A stretch of DNA of 56,376 nt. It comes from Acinetobacter sp. A2 (GTDB taxonomy: Bacteria > Pseudomonadota > Gammaproteobacteria > Pseudomonadales > Moraxellaceae). The notes under the pieces are model-generated. The model was not told the origin of the DNA, did no database searches, and saw only the letters and a list, made by a program, of their open reading frames with translations. The position numbers and the translations under genes were made by a program. Of this stretch, positions 18,100-26,781 are shown piece after piece (position 1 is the stretch's first letter; each line of letters starts with the position of its first letter). The stretch covers positions 1-56,376 of the forward strand of contig NZ_JAAZQX010000007.1 of NCBI RefSeq assembly GCF_012371325.1. The letters are read 5' to 3'.

Positions 18100-18618
18100 C
18101 TACAAACCCATACTGAGCGTATAGGAAAATTGTAGTCTAGGCTCAGTTTCCGCAATCACTCGCCCTTGTCGATCTTCCAATTTTTCACCTGCGCCAATGC
18201 CAACACTAAAGCTACTGATGCGTTCAGGGCCCAGTAATACATAAGCCAGATCAATGCCTGCACCTAAACGCGCTTTTTCTTCACCATCCACCCATTTAGA
18301 TTCTAGGTGTCCTGCGTAAGCGCCAATATAATAACCATTTTTGTCTTTACCTGTGAGGTGGTATGGGTAACGAAAACCTGTTTGCCCACCGACTTCATGG
18401 TCACCATTTAAAAAAGCCCCCGCTTTTAGATAGGCAATGCCATAAGGATTGACCCATTCACCATTCAAATGCAGTAATTTTTGGGTAATACCCGCCCCTA
18501 CATTCCAGGTTTTTGCGCTATCTGCGCTAATTTTTGCTTCAGGTAAAAAAGCAGTGTTCCCAGCAAAGCTAAAACTTGAAAAGGCAAGTAATGCCACGAA
18601 AGAATAGACTTTTGTCAT
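18100..18618 (-). CDS. small outer-membrane beta-barrel-like protein
   Basis: A 172-residue secreted protein: the signal peptide (MTKVYSFVALLAF...FAG) ends near residue 20. The rest alternates polar and aromatic/aliphatic residues in short strands with Gly-rich turns, as in eight-stranded barrels, and ends in ...SYTLSMGL. The ATG at 18618 is preferred over a GTG 3 codons upstream. Function unknown; the barrel fold is inferred from pattern only. Confidence 0.6.
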   Translation of the reverse strand: MTKVYSFVALLAFSSFSFAGNTAFLPEAKISADSAKTWNVGAGITQKLLHLNGEWVNPYGIAYLKAGAFLNGDHEVGGQTGFRYPYHLTGKDKNGYYIGAYAGHLESKWVDGEEKARLGAGIDLAYVLLGPERISSFSVGIGAGEKLEDRQGRVIAETEPRLQFSYTLSMGL

Positions 18619-18872
18619 TATTGTCACCAGTGTCCATTTGTTTTAATTTTAAAAACAGTCCTGTTTTCGTGTGTTGACTCTAGCAGAATTGTCAGGATTC
18701 TTATATACAGCAAATTACAATTTTGATGTCGCTAAAGTCAAAAATTAAGATTGCGCCCATCTTCTAGGTTAAATCGGGCAATTCAGTCAAACATGGTTAC
18801 TCAAAATTGCCAATAGATGCGTTAGAATAGTCCAAATTCGTTCTCCCTCATTTTTGTTAAGCCAATTTTTGT

Positions 18873-20963
18873 ATGAAACAACACTATCCGTTAAAAAATG
18901 CTCAGCAAGAGAAGCGTATTTTTCGCAATCGCATCTTTTTTTCGGTGGGTGTTGTGGTTTTTTTCTTGCTGCTGTTGGTGGCTCGTTATGCCTTTTTACA
19001 AATTAGCGGCTACGATGAATTTGCGACTGCATCAGATAAAAACCGAATTCGGCTACAACCACTCGCACCTGCACGTGGTTATATTTATGACCGCAATGGT
19101 GTGTTATTGGCAGATAACTACCCTGTGTTCTCAGCCACTTTAAGCCGTGCAGATGTTGAAGATATTGACGATACCATTGCGCGACTGACACCTGTTTTAC
19201 AACTGACAGAAGAAGATATCGATCGCTTTAAAAGTCGGATTAAAACTTCACGTAAAACTGAACGTGTATCGATCAAGCTGAATTTAAATGAATCCGATAT
19301 TGCCCGCTTTAGTGAAGTGAAGTTTCAATTCCCAGGGGTCAATATTGAAACTCAAATGACGCGTTACTACCCACATGGAGAGCTATTTGCGCATGTGATT
19401 GGTTATGTCGGGCGTATTAATGATAAAGAACTGAAAGAAATTGATAAGGATGCTTATGCAGGCACCAACCTGATTGGCAAAATTGGGGTGGAAAAATCTT
19501 ATGAGCATTTGCTGCACGGAGTTCCAGGCAATGAATCTGTAGAAGCCGATGCACACGGGAATGTACTGCGCAATTTAGGACGCAAAGACCCTGTACGTGG
19601 CAATGATTTGTTTTTGTCATTGGATTATGGCTTGCAAGTGGTCGCCTCTGAACAACTGGCAGAACGCCGTGGTGCAATTGTGGCACTTGACCCACGTACA
19701 GGTGAAATTTTAGCTTTAGTCTCTAGCCCAAGTTTTAACCCCAATTTATTTGTCACAGGCATCAGTCATACTGACTACTCTGCCCTGCGTGATAATTTAG
19801 ATCAGCCACTGTATAACCGTGCAGTACAAGGGGTTTATCCACCTGGTTCGACCATTAAGCCCATGTTTGGCCTTGGTGGTATTCACTATGGTTATGTCGA
19901 CTGGAAAACTGCCATTCAAGATTATGGCTATTTTACTTTACCGGGTGACAGCCACCGTTTCCGTGACCATAAAAAATCTGGACATGGCATTGTCGATATG
20001 CATAAAGCCCAAGTCGTGTCCTGCGATACATATTTCTATGTACTGTCCTATCGTATGGGCATTGAAAAAATGAACGATTGGATGCGTCAGTTTGGCTTTA
20101 GTGAAAAAACTGGAGTAGACCTACCAAGTGAAAGCACAGGCTTGTATCCAAACCCTGATTGGAAAATGCGTACTCGTAAAGCCAAGTGGATGAAAGGTGA
20201 AACCATTTCCGTCAGCATTGGACAAGGCGCCTTCACTTCTACCCCTTTACAATTGGCGATGGCCACCGCCATCACCGCCAACAAAGGCTTTAAAGTTACA
20301 CCACACGTACTACGTGAAAGCCGTGGTGCAAAACCTTTTAAAGTTCACAATGGCACCAACGGTAAAATTGACTTTAATGGTACTGAAGAAGACTGGATTA
20401 AAATGCGTGAAGCTATGGTTGATGTGATTCAATCAGGCACAGGTAAAGGAATCAAAAGTGGTTTGCAATATTCTGTTGCAGGCAAAACAGGCACAGCACA
20501 GGTTAAAAGTATTGCACAGGGTAAACGCTATAATGAAGCATTGTTGACAGATCGTCAGCTTGACCATGGCTTGTTTGTCGGCTTTGCCCCTGCGGAAAAC
20601 CCGGAGATTGCCATTGCAATTATTCTTGAAAATGGCCGTGGTGGTTCTGCCGCAACAGCCTTGGCGCGTCCAATTTTGGATTACTGGTTACTCAATAAAG
20701 ATAAAAAGCCTATTCGCCCTTCTGCTGCACAAGTCAGCGGTGGTTTAATGACAGCAGGTTTAAAACCGAGCGAATTGCCAAGCGGTGAAGTGACATCAAC
20801 AGTTGTGCCATCTGCCAACCCAACCAATACAGCAACAACAGCCTCACCTGCTGCAACAACTCGCTCATCCACAAATCCGAGCGCTGTAGTTCAATCTCAG
20901 CCAGCTGTGTCAAATCCATCAGCAACATCAGCATCTCCAGCAACACCCGTAGAGAGTGATTAA
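18873..20963 (+). CDS. mrdA: penicillin-binding protein 2 (peptidoglycan transpeptidase)
   Basis: A 696-residue class B PBP required for cell elongation, anchored by one helix at residues 24-45 with the domain in the periplasm. Motifs: catalytic S326 in PGSTIKPM, the SCD triad in VVSCDTYFY, and K538 in AGKTGTAQ. The last 65 residues are a low-complexity Ser/Thr/Ala/Pro tail not present in E. coli PBP2 (633 residues). rsmD starts 3 bases after the stop. In other bacteria mrdA is usually followed by rodA; here it is not. Confidence 0.95.
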   Translation: MKQHYPLKNAQQEKRIFRNRIFFSVGVVVFFLLLLVARYAFLQISGYDEFATASDKNRIRLQPLAPARGYIYDRNGVLLADNYPVFSATLSRADVEDIDDTIARLTPVLQLTEEDIDRFKSRIKTSRKTERVSIKLNLNESDIARFSEVKFQFPGVNIETQMTRYYPHGELFAHVIGYVGRINDKELKEIDKDAYAGTNLIGKIGVEKSYEHLLHGVPGNESVEADAHGNVLRNLGRKDPVRGNDLFLSLDYGLQVVASEQLAERRGAIVALDPRTGEILALVSSPSFNPNLFVTGISHTDYSALRDNLDQPLYNRAVQGVYPPGSTIKPMFGLGGIHYGYVDWKTAIQDYGYFTLPGDSHRFRDHKKSGHGIVDMHKAQVVSCDTYFYVLSYRMGIEKMNDWMRQFGFSEKTGVDLPSESTGLYPNPDWKMRTRKAKWMKGETISVSIGQGAFTSTPLQLAMATAITANKGFKVTPHVLRESRGAKPFKVHNGTNGKIDFNGTEEDWIKMREAMVDVIQSGTGKGIKSGLQYSVAGKTGTAQVKSIAQGKRYNEALLTDRQLDHGLFVGFAPAENPEIAIAIILENGRGGSAATALARPILDYWLLNKDKKPIRPSAAQVSGGLMTAGLKPSELPSGEVTSTVVPSANPTNTATTASPAATTRSSTNPSAVVQSQPAVSNPSATSASPATPVESD

Positions 20964-20966
20964 ATT

Positions 20967-21524
20967 ATGAAAAATCAACTGCGTATTATTGGTGGAGAAT
21001 GGAAACGTCGCCAATTGGCATTTGCCTCTATTGAAGGACTACGCCCGACCCCTGACCGTGTGCGAGAAACCTTATTTAACTGGCTGATGTGGGATGTGCA
21101 AAATAGTAAAGTTTTAGACCTTTGCGCGGGCTCAGGTGCTTTGGCCTTTGAAGCACTTTCACGTGGTGCAGCACAAGTAGTGATGATTGAGCCAAATCGT
21201 ACGCAGGCTGAATTTCTACAACAGAATTTAGAGTTGTTACGTGTCACTAAAGCACAGGCGCAACTCAAAGTCAGTACAGCACAACAGGCCTTAAACTCAC
21301 TAAAAGGTCAGTTTGATTTGGTCTTTTTAGACCCGCCGTATAGTCTAGATTTATGGGAAGAGTTGTCACATTTAAGTGATCCGCTCATTGCAGAAAATGC
21401 TTTGATTTATGTTGAAGCAGATCGGGATTTAAACATCTTAAAACTACCAAATAGCTGGCAAAAAATAAAAGATACCAAAGCAGGTACAGTTCGTGCAGGC
21501 TTATATAGAAAGACTACGGCTTAA
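20967..21524 (+). CDS. rsmD: 16S rRNA m2G966 methyltransferase RsmD
   Basis: A 185-residue SAM-dependent enzyme that methylates G966 of 16S rRNA in the small subunit. Visible motifs are the N-terminal RIIGGEWKRR, RPTPDRVRETLFNWL, the SAM-binding LDLCAGSGALAFEALSRGA and the catalytic FLDPPY. Typical length. It begins 3 bases after mrdA and is therefore translationally coupled. Confidence 0.95.
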   Translation: MKNQLRIIGGEWKRRQLAFASIEGLRPTPDRVRETLFNWLMWDVQNSKVLDLCAGSGALAFEALSRGAAQVVMIEPNRTQAEFLQQNLELLRVTKAQAQLKVSTAQQALNSLKGQFDLVFLDPPYSLDLWEELSHLSDPLIAENALIYVEADRDLNILKLPNSWQKIKDTKAGTVRAGLYRKTTA

Positions 21525-21621
21525 ATTGGGCTGAATTTATCGTTTATACCTTTCTTTCACCATGCAGATTTACTGGTATTTTTAAATGTATGAATACCAC
21601 TAACGAGCCTTTAACACTTAG

Positions 21622-22362
21622 ATGAGCATCCTTATGACTTGGTTACTGTTTATCTTAGGTGCGATCATTGCAGGTTTTATTCAAGGCTTGACTGGCTTTG
21701 CTTTTGCCTTGGTGGCAATGTCATTTTGGGTTTGGGTACTCCCACCACAATTGGCTGCGCCCTTGGTGGTGTTTGCGTCCGTGTGGAGCCATTTAATTTC
21801 ACTGTATAATGAACAACCACATCAACTCAGCAAACAGCTGATTTTGCCTTATCTCATTGCAGGTTTTATTGGTGTCCCTTTGGGAACGTATTTGCTAAAT
21901 GTACTCAATGCCGAAACCTTTAAAATAATTTTAGGCTTATTTTTAGTGTTGTGGTGCCCAATTATGCTGCTTAACCCTCAAATTCCAGCCATTCAACGCT
22001 CAGGAAAAATTGCCGATAGCACTATTGGTTTTATTGGCGGTATTTTAGGCGGTTTAGGTGGATTTTGCGGTTCGGTACCTTCTGCATGGGTCATGCTAAA
22101 AAATCTTAGTAAAGAACAACAACGCTATATTCTGCGACACTTTAACTTTGCCATTCAGCTTTTTACACTGTTGGCTTATGCTATACAAGGTCACTTAGAC
22201 ACAACACAATTGCCCTACATGGCAGTAATTATCATCAGTGTGAGCCTGCCAGCAATTTTAGGTGCAAAATTATTTTATAAAATTTCTGAAAAGCAATTTA
22301 AACAAATTGTGCTGAGCTTGTTATTTGCTTCAGGCTGTTTTCTTTTACTCACCACTGTATAG
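21622..22362 (+). CDS. TSUP-family (TauE/SafE) permease
   Basis: A 246-residue inner-membrane protein with about eight hydrophobic helices. The N-terminal [16 protein letters not shown] and the central [18 protein letters not shown] repeat are the paired signature of the TauE/SafE family, which exports or takes up sulfite, sulfonates or other small anions. The substrate is not predictable. A second ATG 4 codons on is equally possible. It is about 100 bases after rsmD on the same strand. Confidence 0.85.
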   Translation: MSILMTWLLFILGAIIAGFIQGLTGFAFALVAMSFWVWVLPPQLAAPLVVFASVWSHLISLYNEQPHQLSKQLILPYLIAGFIGVPLGTYLLNVLNAETFKIILGLFLVLWCPIMLLNPQIPAIQRSGKIADSTIGFIGGILGGLGGFCGSVPSAWVMLKNLSKEQQRYILRHFNFAIQLFTLLAYAIQGHLDTTQLPYMAVIIISVSLPAILGAKLFYKISEKQFKQIVLSLLFASGCFLLLTTV

Positions 22363-22395
22363 ATACAAATACCACAAGCGCAACAATTTCTGCTT

Positions 22396-22432
22396 TTCAA
22401 ATCCGCTTAAATATGCAATATTATAACATTAC
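22396..22432 (+). promoter_or_regulatory. Zur-controlled promoter of the L36 paralogue
   Basis: -35 TTCAAA (22396-22401), a 17-base spacer, then -10 TATTAT (22419-22424). The -10 lies inside GCAATATTATAACATTAC (22415-22432), which matches the gammaproteobacterial Zur box as I recall it (GNAATGTTATAACATTNC) at all but one defined base. It is palindromic at 14 of 18 positions. Zn-loaded Zur bound here would block the promoter. Confidence 0.8.
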
Positions 22433-22454
22433 AATATTAGGTGTTTTAAAACGT

Positions 22455-22577
22455 ATGAAAGTTCGATCTTCATTAAAAAGTGCAAAGTCACGCGGTGATT
22501 GCCAAATTGTAAAACGTCGTGGCAAATTATTTGTGATCTGCAAATCTAACCCACGCTTTAAAGTAAGACAGGGCTAA
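22455..22577 (+). CDS. rpmJ: zinc-independent ribosomal protein L36 paralogue
   Basis: A 40-residue basic protein, beginning [11 protein letters not shown] and ending FKVRQG. It matches the second L36 type (E. coli YkgO): it keeps CQIVKRRG and [10 protein letters not shown] but has only two cysteines and lacks the full zinc ribbon. In other bacteria this form replaces zinc-binding L36 when zinc is scarce. The Zur box over its promoter fits that role. The stop codon lies in the loop of its own terminator. Not an operon with neighbours. Confidence 0.93.
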   Translation: MKVRSSLKSAKSRGDCQIVKRRGKLFVICKSNPRFKVRQG

Positions 22578-22590
22578 TGCCCTGTCTTTT
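22565..22590 (+). terminator. terminator overlapping the end of the L36 paralogue
   Basis: AAGACAGGGC (22565-22574) pairs with GCCCTGTCTT (22579-22588). The 4-nt loop TAAT holds the stop codon, and Ts follow. Confidence 0.85.
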
Positions 22591-22627
22591 CAATTGAGAC
22601 ATTCAATTTGAATGTTGATACCATCGC

Positions 22628-23275
22628 TTACTCTGAATAGTAACGTGTATCCACACTAAAGTTTTCAGGAAATTTAGCTTCAATTTGTGCATAAAATGCC
22701 ATAATTTCAGCCATGTCCTTTTCATAATCACCCGTAGGAAAAATAATTTTACCTATACCTGTTTTCTTTTTTGCATAGTCCATATATGCCAAAGCAATAG
22801 GTACACCTGCATTTACAGCCACGTGATAAAACCCTGTTTTCCATTGTTCCTGACGCGCACGTGTTGCCTCTGGCGTGACCAACATGACCAATTTCGGATG
22901 GGTCTTAAATAAATCCGTCATTAGCTGCACCATACTTGGACGCGCTTCACCAGGTGCTTTAGGACGACGATCTATACCAATTCCACCCATGGCACGAACA
23001 AAAGGGCCAAAGGGTAATTTCATATAGCTGTCTTTAATGGTCAGACGAACATTAACACCTAAAGCCTTAAGCCCCAAACGTGCATACAGGGCATCCCAAT
23101 TACTGGTATGCGGTGCGGCAATCATGACATATTGGTCTAATTCCAACGGACAATGATTATCAATTTCCCAACCCATTAAATTTAAGCTACGCTCAGCTAA
23201 TTTTTCAAACACAACCACATACCCCAAATAAAGTGGACGAATTTTAGCAACTGCTGACCAAGATAAAAGTAGCAT
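22628..23275 (-). CDS. lysophospholipid-type acyltransferase (PlsC-like)
   Basis: A 215-residue membrane-associated acyltransferase. The H-X4-D catalytic box is HTSNWD (near residues 56-61), and the second motif is TPEATRAR where most members have PEGTR. The domain architecture fits 1-acyl-glycerol-3-phosphate acyltransferase-like enzymes, but this short subgroup may act on other acceptors. Not the main plsC as far as can be judged. It converges on the L36 paralogue. Confidence 0.78.
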   Translation of the reverse strand: MLLLSWSAVAKIRPLYLGYVVVFEKLAERSLNLMGWEIDNHCPLELDQYVMIAAPHTSNWDALYARLGLKALGVNVRLTIKDSYMKLPFGPFVRAMGGIGIDRRPKAPGEARPSMVQLMTDLFKTHPKLVMLVTPEATRARQEQWKTGFYHVAVNAGVPIALAYMDYAKKKTGIGKIIFPTGDYEKDMAEIMAFYAQIEAKFPENFSVDTRYYSE

Positions 23276-23596
23276 TTAAATAATAAATAGACAATTACTA
23301 TATAAATGTACAAAAAAATGATGAATTTGAGATGAACAACCAGTTCTTCGCAAAGTTATTCAATTTATTGACTTGTTCCTTGCAAAATTAAATACCATGT
23401 CAAAATATCAAGGCATGATCATCAGCACGAAAAACCTAGACACTTTGAAAGATATAACAAGGTTCGTGAAGTCACTGCGGCATCTAACTTGTTATAAGTT
23501 GCAACAAATCTGCTGCAAAAATGTCGTGAATCTGCTTTTCAGACTAGACATGAACGTTTAAGGTGACAGCAAGACAGCTCTGAATCTCTAGCTTGT
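23276..23596. other. gene-free stretch upstream of the NlpE-like gene
   Basis: 321 bases. A short open frame on the plus strand (23373-23561) has no ribosome site and an improbable composition, so I leave it out. An inverted repeat ATAACAAG (23454-23461) / CTTGTTAT (23488-23495) is present, with a 26-base loop. The promoter of the lipoprotein gene is presumably here. Confidence 0.45.
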
Positions 23597-24424
23597 ATGC
23601 TAAATCGTTATCATCTCACATTGACCACCCTCACCTTGCTGCTATCTGCCTGTGGTCAAACAGAAAAACATCAGGAAAATCAGGCGGCATTTGCACCTGA
23701 AAACCAAATTTTGCCTAAAGCTCAAGTCCTAGCTAAAACTGAAACTGCTACGTCTAGCACAGAAACGATTGGGCAATGGACGGGGGATTTTAAAGCCCTG
23801 CTACCTTGTGAGCGCTGCGAGCAACATGTGATTCATTTACGCTTGAATGAAGATCAAAGCTTTGAACTCAATGAAGTACAACGTTTTAAGCAACGAAGCC
23901 GTGAAAATAATGTGACAGGACATATTCAGGCAGTCATTGCCAAGACTTCATCAAATCAAGAAGCATCCACTAGTACAGCAGATCAATGGTTACTGCAAAC
24001 GCAGAATGGTCACACTTATGCGACCATACAATTGACTACTTATGGTTTGGAACTGCACTTACAGCAACAACAGTCACAACACGCTGCAAAAAAAGTTCTT
24101 CTACACCCTGTAGAAAATATGCAAGTTAGCAATGCTCTAAAGCATGTAAATATTCAAGCTGAACAGGTGCAAAGTGTTGCCATCAAAGAATTGAATGATC
24201 CTGTGATTGCGCACGATTATTTTTTAGCAATTCATAACCAGTCCGATCAGACACTTAAACTCAATGCCAGTGATTTGATTTTAGTAGATCAACAGTACCA
24301 TGAATACGCAGCAGTGATTGAACCTGAGTTTTTATCGCCTATTCCAGCACAGCAAAAACAGTGGATTAAAGTATCTTTTCATTACCCTGCTTCTGTACAG
24401 GCAGATGTGATCAAAATTAAATAA
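23597..24424 (+). CDS. NlpE-like lipoprotein
   Basis: A 275-residue lipoprotein. The signal peptide ends with the lipobox LLSAC, so Cys19 would be acylated and, with Gly-Gln after it, sorted to the outer membrane. Residues 55-95 (GQWTGDFKALLPCERCEQHVIHLRL) resemble the N-terminal NlpE domain with its CXXC, which in E. coli links copper and surface stress to Cpx signalling. The C-terminal 100 residues form a separate beta-rich domain of unknown family. No Cpx genes are nearby, so the signalling role is an inference from similarity. Confidence 0.7.
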   Translation: MLNRYHLTLTTLTLLLSACGQTEKHQENQAAFAPENQILPKAQVLAKTETATSSTETIGQWTGDFKALLPCERCEQHVIHLRLNEDQSFELNEVQRFKQRSRENNVTGHIQAVIAKTSSNQEASTSTADQWLLQTQNGHTYATIQLTTYGLELHLQQQQSQHAAKKVLLHPVENMQVSNALKHVNIQAEQVQSVAIKELNDPVIAHDYFLAIHNQSDQTLKLNASDLILVDQQYHEYAAVIEPEFLSPIPAQQKQWIKVSFHYPASVQADVIKIK

Positions 24425-24485
24425 GCAAAACTTTGATTCATTAAAATTTTATTCAAAAATAGCTTCATCACTTTTTAACAGCCAT

Positions 24486-24516
24486 AAAAAAACCCTGCTT
24501 ACGCAGGGTTTTCTTT
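24486..24516. terminator. bidirectional terminator between lipoprotein gene and aceA
   Basis: AAAACCCTGC (24489-24498) pairs with GCAGGGTTTT (24503-24512) around TTAC. A and T tracts are on both sides, and the two flanking genes converge. Confidence 0.87.
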
Positions 24517-24531
24517 TAAACCATTCAGCGA

Positions 24532-26133
24532 TTACGCGTTGAATTGGTTCATAGTGTTTTTAGCTTCGTCCGCAGCTTTAAGTGCGTTGTCACCAGAGAA
24601 GATTTCTTTGTGATCGTCACCGATGTCAGAACCAGCCATTGCTTGGTGTTTAACGCAAGAGATACCACCACGGATTTCTTTACGTTGTACGCCAGCAACA
24701 TAAGCCAACATACCTTCAGAACCGAAGTAACCTTCTGCAAGCTCATGAGTAGAAAGCGCAGCAGTGTGGTAAGTCGGAAGTGTGATCAAGTGGTGGAACA
24801 CACCTGCTTCACGAGAAGCATCTGCTTGGAATGTACGAACTTTTTCATCAGCATCAGCAGCTAATTCAGTGTTGTCGTACTCAGCGCTCATTAATTTAGC
24901 ACGGTCGTAAGCAGAAACGTCTTTACCTTCAGCAACCCAACGATCGTAAGCTTGTTGACGGAAGTTTAAAGTCCAGTTGAACGATGGAGAGTTGTTATAA
25001 ACAAGCTTCGCATTTGGAACAACTTCTTTCACACGGTTAACCATGTGTGCAATTTCTTCTACGTTTGGAGTCGCAGTTTCGATCCAAAGAAGGTCAGCAC
25101 CGTTTTGTAAGCTAGTTACACAGTCAAGTACAACGCGGTCAATTTGAGTGCCTTCACGGAATTGGTACAAGCCAGAAGCTAAACGCTTAGGACGGTGTAA
25201 TTTACCATCACGCTTGATAAGAATTTCGTCTTCTTTCGCTTCAGAGATGTCAATTTCTTGAGTGTCTAAGTAGCTGATGTATTGAGAAGCGATGTCGCCT
25301 GGCTCTTTAACCACTGGGATTTTTTGAGTCAAGTCAGCGCCTTCAGAGTCAGTACGTGCAACGATGATACCGTCGTCAAGACCCATTTCTAAGAACGCAT
25401 AACGTAAAGCGTGGATTTTAGCGATGAAGTCTTCGTGTGGAACAGTTACTTTACCAGCTTGGTGACCACATTGTTTAGCGTCAGAAACTTGGTTTTCGAT
25501 TTGTAGTGCACAAGCACCCGCTTCGATCATTTTCTTAGCAAGTAAGTAAGTTGCTTCTTCGTTACCGAAACCAGCGTCGATGTCCGCAATGATTGGCACA
25601 ACGTGAGTTTCAAAGTTGTCGATTTGTGCAGTGATTTCAGCAGCTTTAGCAGTGTCACCAGCGTCTTGTGCTTTTTTAAGTGCACGGAACAAATCGTTTA
25701 ATTCTTTTGCGTCAGCTTGACGTAAGAAAGTGTAGATTTCTTCGATCAATGCAGGAACAGAAGTTTTTTCGTGCATAGATTGGTCAGGAAGAGGACCGAA
25801 TTCTGAACGAAGTGCAGCAACCATCCAACCAGAAAGGTAGATATAACGGCGCTCAGTAGTACCGAAGTATTTTTTGTTCGCAATCATTTTTTGTTGCGCA
25901 ACAAAACCGTGCCAGCAACCTAAAGATTGAGTGTATTTGCTTGAATCAGCATCATAAGCAGCCATATCACGACGCATAATCGCAGCTGTATATTTAGCAA
26001 TGTCTAAACCAGTTTTGAAACGGTTTTGCATTTGCATACGCGCAGCATCTTCAGGACTGATGTCTGCCCAAGTGTTGCCGAATTTTGCTTTTAATTCGCG
26101 GATTGCATCAATCGCTGTTTGGTATGTAGACAT
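24532..26133 (-). CDS. aceA: isocitrate lyase
   Basis: A 533-residue cytosolic enzyme that splits isocitrate into succinate and glyoxylate, the first step of the glyoxylate shunt used on acetate and fatty acids. Catalytic C222 is in KQCGH, Mg-site residues are in IIADIDAGFGN, and substrate-binding NNSPSFNWTLNF follows. It belongs to the longer bacterial class (about 530 residues) seen in Acinetobacter and Pseudomonas, rather than the 430-residue E. coli form. Codon use is that of a highly expressed gene. It is monocistronic, and no malate synthase gene is adjacent. A LysR-type regulator lies divergently 648 bases away. Confidence 0.96.
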   Translation of the reverse strand: MSTYQTAIDAIRELKAKFGNTWADISPEDAARMQMQNRFKTGLDIAKYTAAIMRRDMAAYDADSSKYTQSLGCWHGFVAQQKMIANKKYFGTTERRYIYLSGWMVAALRSEFGPLPDQSMHEKTSVPALIEEIYTFLRQADAKELNDLFRALKKAQDAGDTAKAAEITAQIDNFETHVVPIIADIDAGFGNEEATYLLAKKMIEAGACALQIENQVSDAKQCGHQAGKVTVPHEDFIAKIHALRYAFLEMGLDDGIIVARTDSEGADLTQKIPVVKEPGDIASQYISYLDTQEIDISEAKEDEILIKRDGKLHRPKRLASGLYQFREGTQIDRVVLDCVTSLQNGADLLWIETATPNVEEIAHMVNRVKEVVPNAKLVYNNSPSFNWTLNFRQQAYDRWVAEGKDVSAYDRAKLMSAEYDNTELAADADEKVRTFQADASREAGVFHHLITLPTYHTAALSTHELAEGYFGSEGMLAYVAGVQRKEIRGGISCVKHQAMAGSDIGDDHKEIFSGDNALKAADEAKNTMNQFNA

Positions 26134-26781
26134 GATATTTTACCCTGTAATATTATTTAGGATTTATCAATCGAAGGCTAAATCGCGCTTATGCTTGATT
26201 GCTCAGATTTAGAGCACTTCGTTACGATGAATACAGAGTAGATTGACTGAATGAATTAATCCAATATTCTCGTGTAATTCTCGGTATTTTTTAAAAAAAT
26301 GTATAGATCAAAGTCTTACTCTGACAAGCTCACAAAAAACTAAACCATTGTTTTAAATTGTATTAATTTTAAAAAACCATAAATATCTTTGCTTACAAAT
26401 TCATCTTTTTGAAGATAATTTATTCATTAGACTTAAGTCTTGCGTTTCTAAAAAAATACTTGCATTGGCCATTTCTGCCATTTTTTAGATAAAATTTGAT
26501 GATATTCAATTCAATACAACTGCATAGATTTCACTCAAAAGCTTTGTTTTATTATCAGTTTTGCCAATGCTTATTGGCATACACGCTTTTAAAATACTGC
26601 AATTAGAAAAGTAATGCGCTTGTACACATATTTCATTCAGAAATAGTCAGGACTTTGGCTGTTTTTATTGCCATTTTTTGCTGTTTATCTCGTCGTTTTT
26701 TTCATCATAATTTCTACACAAGCCATACAGCTTATGGCATAATCCCTATAATTTATTGATTTTATTTTCGGTATTTATTTT
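26134..26781. other. long divergent control region aceA / lysR-type gene
   Basis: 648 bases, very AT-rich, without a supportable ORF. It must carry the aceA promoter (minus) and the regulator promoter (plus). Near the regulator there is GCCATA-CAGCT-TATGGC (26722-26738) and a consensus -10 TATAAT at 26747-26752. The repeated GCCAT/ATGGC words around 26467, 26480 and 26722 may be protein-binding sites. Its length suggests more than one regulator acts here. Confidence 0.5.
26722..26752 (+). promoter_or_regulatory. inverted repeat and -10 upstream of the LysR-type gene
   Basis: A perfect 6-bp inverted repeat with 5-bp spacer (26722-26738) is followed by TATAAT (26747-26752), 30 bases before the ATG. 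LysR-type regulators commonly bind such a site to repress themselves and control the divergent gene. Confidence 0.5.
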
